A stretch of 64,000 bases of DNA from Hippopus hippopus. Its lineage: Eukaryota > Mollusca > Bivalvia > Cardiida > Cardiidae. Below are positions 44,801 through 55,790 of the stretch, one piece after another; positions within the stretch are counted from its first letter, which is position 1; every line of letters starts with the position of its first letter. The stretch lies in the NCBI GenBank assembly GCA_946811185.2, contig OX328101.1, positions 15,980,122 through 16,044,121 of the forward strand. The letters are read 5' to 3'. The notes under the pieces were generated by a model. The model was given only the letters and a program-made list of their open reading frames with translations, ran no database searches and was not told the DNA's origin. The position numbers and the translations under genes are program-made.

Positions 44801-45048
44801 ATATAGTGAATTTAGTCTGGCCAATTGAACGTTCTGAAAAGAATCGGCAATAAATTCACGTCACTTGAAAAACGTTTGTAGCGATAAGAACCGTTATCGG
44901 CGGTTTGTAAACGGTTGCACCTACGGCCACAGACGCATATAACTTTTTTTTTTATAATAGACATCTCTGAAAGGGAGAGCTGGTGCAGTTTTAAGACACT
45001 TATATTGCTTGTGAAGCAGATTCAATATGAAAATTTCCTCATAGCAAA

Positions 45049-45082
45049 CAGGGATCTTATATACGTGTATATACGATCCCTG
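45049..45082. repeat. 34-bp imperfect palindrome
   Basis: CAGGGATC at one end and GATCCCTG at the other with TATATACGTGTATATA in the centre. Confidence 0.8.
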
Positions 45083-45344
45083 TGGCCAACTTTCACGGAC
45101 ATGCTTTATCAGCAGTCTCGCATATCAACAAATCGATGAAAATAACCGATATTATACGTAAAGGTTCGGGATTTTCCGGAGTTTGGCAAACATAAACCGC
45201 GTATAATCTATTTATAATCGACAGTTCGCAGCTGTAAAAGATAAGAAAAACGTAACATTACGTAACAACGTAACAGTAGCCCTGCTTCAAATTTACAATC
45301 CTTGCCTAGACCGTATATCTGACTTTGTTTTCGAGTTTCAACCT

Positions 45345-45960
45345 TAACTCGTTGTCTGCTAAAGGCCATTGTACATAGCCCTTGTAGATCAGTATCAGAC
45401 AGCACAGAATGTGCACCCTCAACAGACTGCACATAATCGTAGACTTACACCATCAGATACAGCGAGATTTTTCTTTGGAAAGAACATTAATTGCTATATT
45501 TGGGCTTTGTTTGACGGTTTATACTTCAGTGATTCTTCGGTTTAAGAATTAAGTTTTGATGCTCTGAGATTAAAGTTCTGATCCCTGCTGTTCGGCCGTT
45601 TGTGCGACTAAGTGCACTTTTTGCTGACAATGTAGACCAGTAATAAACTACACAAAAAGCAATCTAATCTTGAAACCTAATCCGTCCAAATTCAATTTTG
45701 CTGACAGTGTAGATTAACAACAGGCTGCACAAAAGAGGCAGTCTGATCTCGGACTTAATCGATTCTATACATCGATTTTTTCTTAAATTCTTTATACCGC
45801 AATATCAGCAGGTGGCTGAATTCAGCAGAAAATTCGACGCTTTTGGAGTACCGGTTTAATCCTTTACCGAGCTTTAACATTCTGTGCCTTCTGATTTTGA
45901 TCTAAACTGTCCGCAAAAGATCCTTGAGTCGCGTTTAACAGCCTACATGTTAGAATATTT
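45345..45960. mobile_element. Cluster of MITE family B fragments
   Basis: Three decayed pieces: 45345-45450 (AACTCGTTGTCTGCTAAAGG, GATCAGTATCAGACAGCAC), about 45600-45760, and 45860-45960 (GATCTAAACTGTCCGCAAAA). Boundaries are approximate. Confidence 0.55.
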
Positions 45961-46068
45961 CACAGTTCAACCAACGGCTGATGTCGGTTGCAAAGATAGC
46001 GAAGAGGGGTCGGGATCAGACTGTACCGACGTACTCTGGTATTAATCTTCTCCGATACGTGGTAGTCT

Positions 46069-46282
46069 TTAACCCTTAGGCTGCTAAGCGCGAGCCACTG
46101 ACCTTTTGCGGTCAGTGTAGATTAAGATCAGACTGCACAGAACGTGCAGTCTGATCTTGGATCTACACTGTCCGATATGGAGATATTATTACTCAAAGCA
46201 TAACATTGAAATAGCAACATTTGGGTTTTTACCGTCGAATTTAAAATGTTTCATTTTAGTAATTTAGCAGGATAAGGGTTAA
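46069..46282 (+). mobile_element. MITE family B, reference copy
   Basis: TTAACCCTTAGGCTGCTAAG to TTAGCAGGATAAGGGTTAA. TIRs CCCTTAGGCTGCTAA / CCCTTATCCTGCTAA. The central stem AGATCAGACTGCACAGAACG with its complement is near perfect. Confidence 0.9.
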
Positions 46283-46289
46283 CAGCCTT

Positions 46290-46625
46290 GAATTCATCCA
46301 TTTACAGCTTTTACCAAACAATCTTTCTAGTTTTGAACGAACGGACGTTTAAACGAAAGAACGAAAGAAAGAAAGTGTCGGGTACAAAGTGGCAATAAAC
46401 TGCAGGGACTGAATTCACAAACCTTTCTAAATATTGCGGTATTGAAACACTAGCAGTGCCATATTGCAAATAAAAGGCATCGTATATGACGAAGTAAAGG
46501 GTTGAAAAAAGAGTGAAATCGTTTATAAAAACGATTTTTCATCCAAACTATATTATATAGAAAATATCAAGAAAAAAATTGCTTGTCATTCTGCGGACAA
46601 ACAAGCTATCTTTCTTGTCCTATCG
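46290..46625. other. No feature recognised
   Basis: A short AAACGAAAGAACGAAAGAAAG run at 46353; otherwise plain. Confidence 0.5.
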
Positions 46626-46631
46626 GTCAAT

Positions 46632-46862
46632 GGTGTGCGTAAAGTGTCGTCTCGGATCAGCCTGTGCAGTCCGCGCAGGCTAACCCGAAACGACACTTTC
46701 CGCTTTTATGTAATTTTATTTTTTGCGCAAGTCTACTGAAGAACAAAATCTAATGTAGTCGTAAAGTGCCGTCTCGGATTAGCCTGCGCGGACTGCGCAG
46801 GCTGATCCGAGACGACACTTTATGCAAGTGTCCGAATGCCCCTTTTCGTGTGATGCAAGCCA
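46632..46862. mobile_element. MITE family C, left end missing
   Basis: GTGCGTAAAGTGTCGTCTCG to TTTTCGTGTGATGCAAGCC. Confidence 0.8.
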
Positions 46863-47199
46863 ATTATGTACAAGCAAAAGTAAAAAATTTAGAAATCCAA
46901 AGGCATGTTATTGGTACAATTCCAAGTTCATCCATAAATAAGTGACTTGTTGGTTACCCGAGAGCGCCGAATAAACCTTTAAAAAAGACAATGCCAGTCT
47001 AGAAATAAGACCTAAATAATTGCAAGTTTAAGGTTGCTCTTGGCCAGATTATCTCAACAAAACGGACAGTGTAGATCAAAGATCAGAATGGCTTTTTTCA
47101 GTCTGATATCAATCTTTAGTGGCCGCATTTAGGCGGCTTTAGTTGTGAAGGCGATTGAGGGTCAATAAAGGCTTCTGTTCCCGTCTGTTCTGGTTGGTT

Positions 47200-47326
47200 T
47201 TTAGGCTGACCCCGATCACGTGATTAATCAACCGCGCACGAGATTGCTCAGTGAGTAGTCAACGTTTGAGTGGGCAGTATGGTATTTCGCAGAGAGACCC
47301 AGACAATTTGATCCGGAAAAAATGAA
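47200..47326 (+). CDS. Candidate first exon (5' UTR and ATGAA)
   Basis: A less AT-rich stretch with GATCACGTGATTAATCAACC ends at ATGAA|GTAAGTAT, a near-consensus donor (GT at 47327). Only five coding bases are present, 47322-47326. Joined to 48520-48553 and 54211-54453 they read MKFTICPNLDFVE-KGCPCPIDDY without a stop. The 5' boundary at 47200 is arbitrary because no transcription start was identified. Evidence is limited to splice signals and frame continuity. Confidence 0.35.
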
Positions 47327-47698
47327 GTAAGTATCTTATTTATTTGAAATTTGTAGATATTTTTCATGAATAATCAAAATATGTGTAAATCTAGATCTAG
47401 CATGGTACACACGGTTGCAAATTGCGATTGTTTTATTTTCTCGCAAATTATCGCCGGCGTTTTAAGTAGTGCTGATCCAAGATAGAAAATTTTGTGGAAA
47501 AGGCAGCAAATTCTAGTTGGAGCGTTCTTTTTTTTCAAAATGTTTTTGAAAGCCGTCTTTGTCAGAATCATTCAAGTATGGGAATGTTTGGAGGAATTTT
47601 CTCTAGCCTATTTTCAACAGTGAATTAAAAATTTTAGGGTAGAAAAATTCCAATTAAAGTATATTGAGGCAAGTCAAAGAGTATCCTTAAAATGATGA

Positions 47699-47930
47699 AC
47701 TCTTTACCAAAGGACGAAGTTTTGGTCTTGATCAAACTGAAATCATTTGCAGACAACAAGAACAACAAAGATATAGCTCAAAAGATGACTGTTGTCTTTG
47801 ACAGGGTAGAAAACATTGTGGGAAAAGGAGAAAATGCTGGTAACCAGCATTTCCTCCTTTTCCCATAATGTTTTCAAATGACTTCTTCCTCAGGGTCATT
47901 AAAACTCGAGATTGTGTGGTAAAAGGATAA
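47699..47930. mobile_element. MITE family A
   Basis: AACTCTTTACCAAAGGACG to GTGTGGTAAAAGGATAA; perfect GGAGAAAATGCTGGTAACC stem. Confidence 0.8.
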
Positions 47931-47965
47931 CATAAGTAATATTGGTGTATTTATTACCCTTTAGT

Positions 47966-48207
47966 TTGTATTGGAGTTTAACGCCATTTTAACAGATTAG
48001 GTCATATCATGGCGGTCAGTGACGCACCCTTGTGTTTCCTGGCTTTCCCACACCGGACTGACACAAAGCCACTGACTACTTTTCTCACATGCATCAGAGG
48101 TGAGGGGCGAAAATTCGCCGGAAAGAAAGTTCATTGCAACCGGGTATCGAACCTGCAACCTCCAGGTCACGAGTTAGATAGGCTAACCACTGAGCAACCC
48201 CGCCAGG
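47966..48207 (-). mobile_element. SINE family E
   Basis: GAGTTTAACGCCATTTTAAC at the 3' side, box B as GGGTATCGAACCTGCAACC, box A as CTAACCACTGAGCAACCC. Confidence 0.8.
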
Positions 48208-48212
48208 CTTTA

Positions 48213-48432
48213 TTACCCTTTACCAGAAGACAACATTACTTACCAGTCCAAATTGCAAGACTTTCAAGATGAAAAATTTAATGTGACTCAAATGATGAAA
48301 CTTGTTTTTGAAGGACTAGAAAACATGGTTAAAGAGAAAATGCTGGTTATCAGCATTTTCTCCTTTTCCGTCAATGTTTTCAAACGTCTTTTCCTCAGGG
48401 TCATTAAAACTGAATATGGGATAAAGAGTTAA
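48213..48432. mobile_element. MITE family A
   Basis: TTACCCTTTACCAGAAGAC to ATGGGATAAAGAGTTAA. Confidence 0.8.
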
Positions 48433-48519
48433 AAATATACACTTACAAAGAAATAGAATTTTTTTACGTTATTTGTTAATGACTATACAAAACTTGGAGT
48501 TTATTTTTTTTCTTTGTAG

Positions 48520-48553
48520 ATTTACAATATGCCCAAATTTGGACTTTGTTGAG
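48520..48553 (+). CDS. Candidate exon 2 (34 nt)
   Basis: The acceptor TTTTTTTTCTTTGTAG and donor GAG|GTAAGAATC tightly bracket 34 nt. After the five bases of the preceding candidate exon the frame is ATG AAA TTT ACA ATA TGC CCA AAT TTG GAC TTT GTT GAG, ending in phase 0. Both splice sites are strong and the exon is unique in the window. It lies between MITE-laden introns of 1.2 and 5.7 kb, the second holding two dead mariner elements. No family is recognised. Confidence 0.4.
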
Positions 48554-49026
48554 GTAAGAATCACTTTACATGAGGTAATTAAAAGTCAATTTGAGCACAT
48601 ATAAAATTATAAAAAATCTGTCCATGTAATGATGGATAACTTATCAACAGTTTCTAAAATTCTGGAATACAATATTTATAATTTGAGACATTGAGGTATG
48701 ACTTTGATATACATGTACTTCTACCTGCCTAAAAATCAGAATTTAAATATAACCTGGTAGTTCTAAACTGATTGTCCACCATGGTGTCAAGCGTATAAGA
48801 CAATATGGTTGCCATATACTGTTGAAGGGTAGCAAACTTCGAAAGTTTGAAAAAAAAAAATGAGATGCATTCAAACTGTGCCATTTCACTAAGATGCCAC
48901 ACTCTACCTTCAAATTACAACATCCTACCTTAATTTATGAGGCCATCCCCTGGAGTCAGCCACTGATAAATGAAAAAGAAAACGGTATCATGAATGTTAA
49001 TCTTACTCTGTCGACAGACCTACATA

Positions 49027-50393
49027 TGAGGGTTGTTTGGAAAGTTCGTAGAATTTTGTTATAAATCACACAATATTCTCAGTATTACAAAGAATTTTAT
49101 ACGTACTTAAACTTCAACATCTCTTCTATAAATTCTATGAAAACCAAAACGATGCTCTACATCACACAAAAATTATGTCTATTTAAAATGAGTATGTTAG
49201 AGGTACCCGGAGCACGCCGAAGTCAATATGACGTCGCTTAATCATCAAGCGTCGTTTACATCAAAGGATCGTCGCACTTTCTCAACATAGTCACCAGCAT
49301 TATCTATGCATTTTTTATATCTGGTCATCCATTTGTTGTAAGTTTCAATGTACCAGTCCTCAGTTAGTGACGATACAACAATTTGAGTCTGTTTTGTAAG
49401 TTCCTCTGCTGAATCGAATCGCTTTCCACGCAAACTCACCTTCAACTCGGGAAAAACCCAGAAATCCATAGAAGACATAGCTTTGGTCTCTGGATCAAAA
49501 TGGTGTAACCAGGTCTCATCCGTCGTGATGATCCGACCAAGAAAATCCTCGCCGTCAGATTCGTAGCGGTGAAGAAACTTCTGTGAACAGAGTACATGGC
49601 GCTCCTTTTCATTTTCCTTGAGTAATCGTGGTACCCACCGAGCACTCACTTTCGACATGCCAAGTTCCTCAGTTAGTATACCATGTACTGTTGAGCACGA
49701 AACACCGAGTTCATTAGCAATAGTTCTGACGGTGGTTCTTCTGTCGGTCTGAACCATATCCTTTACCGACTTCTTAATCGAACAAGTTACGACTGCCGGT
49801 CGACCGCTCCTGGAATCGTCATTAATAGATTCTCTTCCGCTCCTAAAACACGAATGTCATTTGTAGACAAAAGCTGGACTGCATTTATCATATGCTCCTG
49901 TTGATTTTATCATTCACAGTGTTTGTGTTGGCGATTTATTAAGTGCAACACAGAATTTCACCACACTCCGCAACTCAACGCCACAGTTCGACGTCACGAT
50001 TTTTCCGTAACAACTTCCGCAGATAGATTACTAAAACACTATAATTTTGTTTCAGAACAACGAATTGTTTTGAAATTTTCAGGAAATGACGTAACGCTGT
50101 CGAATTATCGCTTGACGTATCCGCGCTTTTTTGACATTGAGCAAGCATACGGAAATTAAGCTTATTTCTTCAATGACATAATCCAAAAATAGGTATTTTA
50201 CGGACTGCTCGGGGTACCCATGATGACGTTGCTACGACAACCCATATATCTGGTTTCTGTATTCGATTTTCTATTATTTTTTTAAAAATTGCTTAAGGAT
50301 AAGTCAAGGATCATGCATATCAAATTTCATGTATATTTGATGAACAATTCTAGAGATATAACAAAATTCTACGAACTTTCCGAACAACCCTCA
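49027..50393 (-). mobile_element. Mariner element 1 (defective)
   Basis: 37-bp TIRs (TGAGGGTTGTTTGGAAAGTT..., one mismatch) at 49027-49063 and 50357-50393, each followed by the TA target. Length 1367 bp, typical of mariner, but the transposase inside is internally deleted and lacks its start. Confidence 0.93.
49245..49840 (-). pseudogene. Mariner transposase, internally deleted
   Basis: A mariner (DD34D) cut-and-paste transposase. Going downstream on the minus strand, the linker (ESINDDSRSGRP, upstream of the first ATG) leads into a helix-turn-helix (TVRTIANELGVSCSTVHGIL), then MSKVSARWVPRLL. The first catalytic aspartate is in TTDETWLHHFDPETKA. The sequence then jumps from KAMS to MDFWVFPELKVSLRGKRF, which belongs after the third catalytic aspartate. 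The middle of the catalytic domain, with the second and third aspartates, is therefore missing. The remaining frame is 170 codons from the ATG, about half the usual ~345. Upstream, the first DNA-binding helices are disrupted by a stop near 49860. It cannot be active. Confidence 0.9.
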
Positions 50394-51407
50394 TATTTTG
50401 TGTTTGTGTGTGTGTCTGTGTGTGCCGGTGTTTTTTTTTTTTTAATAATTTCAATTATACCAAATAAATCAATACAGATTAATACTTAATCAAAAAACCC
50501 AAAATGGCCAACAAATATTGTCTTGCTAAACCTTAAGATTGCCATGTTGATGAAACATACATTATCAGTCTCTAAGACAAACCATCTTAAATCAGTTCCA
50601 GATATATTCTGACCCTCATGACGTCAGTTTATGCATATTCTTACATTATGTCTCTTATATCCTGTAACACCCTTTATGGTTCTAAGACTAAGTTGATCTA
50701 CTTCTTGTGAAAACTTGATGATGCTCCTTGACCACCCCCTTCTTGCTACAACCCAACCACCAAAAAAACTCACTGCATATAAATGTCAATATGACTAGCA
50801 TTATTTGCAAAGACACTTCAATAAAATAGGAAATTAACTATCAATCATCTGACACTATCATAGATAAGTCACATTACATTGATCATGTAGATTGGTAGAT
50901 CAGTCAACAGTTATTTATAGGTCTCACTATATTGCATATTAAAACTCTAAAGTGGTTGTCTTTGTACTAAATATATATGCTTTTACACGTGATTGTCTAA
51001 GAATTCATCTAAAAGTAAGGTATTGTGGATGGGACAACCACAATAATTTAGCAGTTACTACATCACACACATTACTGCATCATTTATGATTTTACATAGA
51101 TTATTGAGGCTAAACTTTGTTGATTTTTATGAATCACAAATACTTAATTGTCATTTTATGTAGAAATGATTAGATCTAGACCAATTACAGTCAGGTATAC
51201 TCATTAATATGATTTAGATTTTCTGCGAGAAACAGATCAGTAAAGGACATGTTTCTTAACCCTAGTGACAGTATGGACCAACTGCTGGTGAACAAGTGGC
51301 CTTCTATTGACTAAAAAACATCTATTTTGTTAATTATGAATTACATAATTATTGTCCTCAAAATAACTTTGACTTAGCACCAAATTTCATTCAATGTTTA
51401 ATAGCTA
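50394..51407. other. No feature recognised between two mariners
   Basis: AT-rich, with (GT)n near 50405. No repeat shared with the rest of the window and no splice-supported frame. Confidence 0.5.
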
Positions 51408-52732
51408 CGAGGGGTAATCAAAAAGATCATGGACCACCTCGTTATTTTGAAAACTACTACACGGAGGATTACAAAAATTTGCATAGATGAGCATTAATTA
51501 TCTGGTAACTGACTCAAGCTTTCAAATATAGTCATAATCAAGCAGGTAAAGTATGACGTCATTTTCATGACGTCATGTAGTGCATTAGTGGTCCAAAATG
51601 TTGGACGACGTTTTATTTGAGCCAAGAGTAATCATAAAGTTTTACGTCAAACTCGGAAAGTATTTATCGGAAATCAAAACCGATTTAGAAACATTTGAAT
51701 GGGACTCTGCACTCAAGGAATCTGATATTTGTACATGGATCGGACCGATTTAGACAAAGTGTGACACTGTTAAAGATGACCCTAAATCTGGCCGTCCATC
51801 AACATCGGTCTCAGACAAAATCATAACGGATGTAGAGCAGCATGTAAAACAAGATCGCTGAGATACTGTCCGAAAAATAGCTGACACATTCAACATTTCA
51901 TATAGAAGTGCTCAGGAGATTCTGACAGAGAATCTTAGAATGTCGCGTGTTTGCACAAGCTGGGTACCTCGGCAACTGTCGCCAAAGAAAATGGGGGTTA
52001 GGGTAGAAATCTGTTCAGAAATTTCAGAACGCATTAGGGTAGAGGGGTCAAACTTTACTGATCGTATTGTAACATGCAATGGAACATAGGCACACTTTAT
52101 CGAGACTGAATCTAAACAACAAAGCAGTGTATGGAAACATCCAACATTGCCTTCCGCTGGTAAAGCCAACCTGTATAAGTCACTTGGTAAAGTTATACAT
52201 CATGTATTTCTATTATCCTTTTTTTCTTCTACATCATGTTGTATCTGTACATACTACAGTTAATACTGAGTTTTATGCCCACTTTATTCAAATAAATTTC
52301 ACAAACATCATCCGAAAACAACAGCCTGAAGTCCTGCGGAGTGACGTCACTTTACACTAAGATAACGCCCTAGCTCACAAAGCCGCACTTGCACAGGAAA
52401 CTTTGCAAAAACTAAACATAGAAACACTAACCAACGCCCCTTATAATTTAGTCCTGACTCCATGTGACCTCTGACTACTTCCTGTTTTGAAAGATTCTCC
52501 ATGTGGAACACACTACGAGAGCAGAGAGGAGCTAACCTTCGCTATGACCGTGTCCTTGGGAGTAATGTCACATGACGCGCTCGCACACGTGTTTTGCACG
52601 TGGAAATCAAGAATGAATAAGTGCATAGAACTCAAAGGAGGTTACTTTCAAAAACAATAAACATTCCAAGTTATTTTTTATAACGACATTCCGATACTGG
52701 CACTGGTCCACGTTCTTTCTGATCACCCCTCG
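51408..52732 (+). mobile_element. Mariner element 2 (dead)
   Basis: TIRs CGAGGGGTAATCAAAAAGAT / CGAGGGGTGATCAGAAAGAA (29 bp, four mismatches) flanked by TA. Length 1325 bp. A different mariner lineage from element 1: end sequence and protein differ. Confidence 0.92.
51596..52660 (+). pseudogene. Mariner transposase pseudogene
   Basis: Recognisable order: VIIKFYVKLGKYLSEIKTDL (N-terminal helix-turn-helix), KSGRPSTSVSDKIITDVEQH, TVRKIADTFNISYRSAQEIL, then MSRVCTSWVPRQLSPK. The first catalytic site is degraded: NGT stands where DET is expected, before ESKQQSSVWKHP. The second site is DNALAHKAAL; the third region reads LTPCDL. At least four in-frame stops (for example after WIGPI and after KQDR) and frame changes around 52000-52350 inactivate it. 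The length is close to the full family length, so decay is by point mutation and not by deletion. Confidence 0.88.
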
Positions 52733-52734
52733 TA

Positions 52735-53285
52735 CATACAAATAATGAGGATGTAATGTGTCAAGAATTTGCATGAAAGCATTTGTATTGGGCATGACTC
52801 CTTAAATTATAGTTCTGACTCTTACTATTATTTTGCTCAAATGACTCTTCAAGTTTTGGCTAATACAGTGTTCATCAATGGCTTTTGAGTTACCGAGTAG
52901 AGCAGAATAGACTCTTGTAGAAGAACTGTGTCCAAGTTTTTAAAGTTTTAAGTTTGTGGCCAATGTATTCAAAGTATTTCATTAGTTGACAGGTAAGAGA
53001 AAACATAAAAGTTTACAACAGATGAATCTTTTAAATCAGCACCATGTTTATGAAATTGATAGGTTTGATACATTTTGAGGTATCCTAACATGATGTGTGT
53101 CTGTAAGACACACATTAAGTTAAAAACATGTTTGAGAGTTAGTAAACCAAAGGGATTTGTAATAGCCACCAAGGTATTGTCAGCATACCTTATTATATGT
53201 TGAGGATTTTAACTCCTAAAAATGAAAGTGCATGTAATTTCTTACTACTCTTAGTGTGTTTTTCTGATCTATTATTATAAGCCTT
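52735..53285. other. No feature recognised
   Basis: AT-rich, probably intronic if the surrounding gene model is right. Confidence 0.4.
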
Positions 53286-53287
53286 GT

Positions 53288-53503
53288 TTAACCCTTTACC
53301 AAATGATCCTGCTTCATTGTAATCCTAAAGAAATATTAAGACTTTTAAAAACATTGTGAGAAAAAGAGGAACAACTTTTTTTTCTTTATTCACGATGTTT
53401 TGCTACCTACAAAGATAATTTGCAGCATTTGAGCCACATATAATGTCATCTGCAATGTTTCGAAGTAGACAAATCCAATTTATCATTTGGTAAAGATCTT
53501 TTT
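53288..53503. mobile_element. MITE family A, hairpin decayed
   Basis: TTAACCCTTTACCAAATGATC at the left and ATTTGGTAAAGATCTT at the right. Confidence 0.7.
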
Positions 53504-53895
53504 CTGCAGGGTTCATTTTAGTTTTTGTCTGAGATGGGCTCTTGGCTCCTAAATCATTTTTGCATGGACCAAGCTAATTGAGGTAAAATACTTTTAAGGA
53601 AACTGACCAAAACATGGAAAGACAGTTTCAATCAAAATCAAAGATTTGTGAATATGAGCGAATAAAAATAAAATTCATACTTTCAATGTTGACCAAATAC
53701 TGCAAAAATTTAATTTTAGAGAAAATGGAGATCAACAGGCAAGTAATTGTTACTGCACCCAATTACCCTTTTTGTGGCCCACCCAGCCAATCATTAACTT
53801 CTTGTTGCATTGATTTTATACCATCTTTTTTTGTACAGAAACTTGTTCTGAAATGAACACTGCATTTCTTTTTACCTAAGTCCCAAGCAATTCCT

Positions 53896-54025
53896 GTGTT
53901 GCTAAGGATCTTAGAAATATTAATTCTTTATCTCATACAATTTTTGATGTAGAGGATCTTAGATCCAGAAGTAAACAAGAAATAATTCATTAGCTCACAC
54001 AGTTTTTGATGTTAAGGATCTTAAA
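53896..54025. repeat. Imperfect ~65-bp tandem duplication
   Basis: TTAATTCTTTATCTCATACA / TTCATTAGCTCACACAG, each followed by TTTTTGATGTNNAGGATCTTANATCCA. Confidence 0.65.
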
Positions 54026-54210
54026 TCCAACTTTGATAAGACTGATCATGAAAAAAAAGCAGAATTTGAATGATAGCTTGATAAGTAAGTAAAATCTGTT
54101 CATGTAAATTCTGAAAATGGCTTGTATTAAGTATACTTATCTTTTTTTGAAAAAATAAGTTACAAATTAGAATACATGAAACAAAATTAGTTTTATACTT
54201 CATTGCTCAG

Positions 54211-54453
54211 AAAGGTTGTCCTTGCCCAATTGATGATTACCTTGGACTGGTTAGAATCCAGGAAACACAGCAGAGAGATACATGTAGTCAGGACAGAGTT
54301 GATTACTGGGTGGCATCCAGGAAAAATTTGTCTTTTGACCAAGATTTTTTTATCATAAACAACCAAAAATACAGAGATAAACTGTCACCAATGACGGATC
54401 AAGGCAAGTCAGAAAGGTTTGTCAGTCTATTCAGGGGCAGCAAGATTTTTTAA
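54211..54453 (+). CDS. Candidate exon 3, unknown protein, frame-broken by duplication
   Basis: After the acceptor ATACTTCATTGCTCAG, 80 codons are open from phase 0, continuing from exon 2 (48520-48553). The peptide begins KGCPCPIDDYLGLVRIQETQ, includes DYWVASRKNLSFDQDFFIIN and KYRDKLSPMTDQGKSERFVS, and ends LFRGSKIF-stop. The composition is protein-like, and no other copy was seen apart from the local duplication. A 101-bp tandem duplication (unit 1 54343-54443) shifts the frame and causes the stop. In unit 2 another frame continues as KYRDRLSPMIDQGKSERFVG, LFRGSSCVSFAELTLSEPF and stops at 54608. The pre-duplication protein therefore probably continued that way. No domain was recognised. Whether the allele is a pseudogene or the unit is spliced out is unknown. 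Confidence 0.5.
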   Translation, partial: KGCPCPIDDYLGLVRIQETQQRDTCSQDRVDYWVASRKNLSFDQDFFIINNQKYRDKLSPMTDQGKSERFVSLFRGSKIF

Positions 54454-54542
54454 TCATAAACAAACAAAATACAGAGATAGACTGTCACCAATGATAGATC
54501 AAGGCAAGTCAGAAAGGTTTGTCGGTCTATTCAGGGGCAGCA
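54343..54542. repeat. 101/99-bp tandem duplication inside candidate exon
   Basis: Units start at 54343 and 54444 (GATTTTTT...GGGGCAGCA). They differ at a few bases and by two missing bases in unit 2. Neither length is compatible with keeping the frame in unit 1. Confidence 0.93.
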
Positions 54543-54735
54543 GCTGTGTTTCATTTGCAGAGTTAACCTTATCTGAGCCCTTTTATCAAAACCAAAGTAC
54601 ATGTCACTGAAAAACAATTTTATCAGTGAAAAAAAAAGATCCATTTTCACAAGTTATGTGAATGCATTTATCTTACCTTTAGACTGACGAAGACAATATA
54701 TAGATTTTTGGCCTTTCATATTTAATATTAGACTT

Positions 54736-54959
54736 ATCTCTGTACCAAACAACAAAATTGCAGACTTTTCAAAATTAAAAGCCTTTGCAGACACCATCAC
54801 CAATACAGCACAAAAGATAAGACCTGCCCTTGAAAGGGTGGAAAACATTGAGGGAAAAGGAGAACATTCTGGTTACTAGCATTTTCGTCTTTTCCCACAC
54901 TGTTTGCAAAAGCCTTCCTTTTGGGCTTTAAATCTTATGATTGTTTGGTACTGGGTTTA
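54736..54959. mobile_element. MITE family A
   Basis: TACCAAACAACAAAATTGC to TTGTTTGGTACTGGGTTTAA; the stem has mismatches. Confidence 0.75.
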
Positions 54960-55031
54960 AAAGACTACACAGTTTTTGTGTGTGTGTGTCATTGTATATA
55001 AGGTTCATGTAATTTGGAATGAAAAGGATCT

Positions 55032-55212
55032 TAACCTGTCAAGTGCCTCTCACAACTTTAGATTTTTTCAGGCTAGTGCAGATCAGGATCAGACTGTATA
55101 ATGTAGCCTGCTCTTAGATCTGCTCTACCTAATGAGTAAAGTTCAGCATTAAAATGACATTTTTTCTGGCCTCTGTTCCATGTCTACATAGTTTGTTTGG
55201 CACTTGAAGGGT
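55032..55212 (+). mobile_element. MITE family B-like variant
   Basis: TTAACCTGTCAAGTGCC at the left and GGCACTTGAAGGG at the right; arms AGATCAGGATCAGACTG / GCTCTTAGATCTGC. Confidence 0.65.
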
Positions 55213-55414
55213 ATATAAAATAGATATGTAGAGCTTAATGGTACTGTACATTTTTCTTTATACATGTATTTATATTAGATCTACATTAATGTACTTATGT
55301 TTATTTTTTCTTTTGAAATTTTCCTTGATCAAATTATCTTACTATCATTGTCCTGATTTTTTTATTTATTTATTCATTCATTCATTCATTCATTTCCTTT
55401 CTTTCACATTTGAT

Positions 55415-55643
55415 TTAACCCTTTACCACGCAGTGCCAACTTTTAACGACCCTCGGGAAGAAGCCTTATGAAAACATAGAGGAAAAAGGAGAAAATGCTG
55501 TTAACCAGCATTTTCTCCTTTTCCCACATTTTTTTCTACCCTATCAAACAAAAATCACATCATTTGAGCAATACTGAAATCGTCTGCCACAAAAGCTTTC
55601 AATTTGGAATGGTACAATTTTTTGTTGTGTGGTAAAGGGTTAA
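55415..55643. mobile_element. MITE family A, TTAA at both ends
   Basis: TTAACCCTTTACCACGCAG to TTGTGTGGTAAAGGGTTAA; strong stem. Confidence 0.88.
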
Positions 55644-55790
55644 AATAGCAAAGCTTTTCTATTCCTCAGTATAGTGCATGTAGGTTTCAGTTTTATGTGA
55701 TCTGACTGTCTATAAATGCATCTCTTGCTGACCTTTGTAATAAAGAGGGTATTTTTATTTATCATTATTAGGTTAGGTTGTATTGTGTAT

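Noticed and set aside
44915..45139. 74-codon plus-strand frame, considered as LINE protein
   Set aside because: No recognisable RT or endonuclease motif; overlaps a palindrome.
49781..49890. Second open frame on the mariner minus strand (AVQLLSTNDIRVLGAEE)
   Set aside because: The true transposase linker (ESINDDSRSGRP) is in another frame; this one is an out-of-frame shadow.
53540..53590. Possible exon between TTTTAG and GAG|GTAAAATAC
   Set aside because: In the phase required by the neighbouring candidate exons it ends in a stop one base before the donor.
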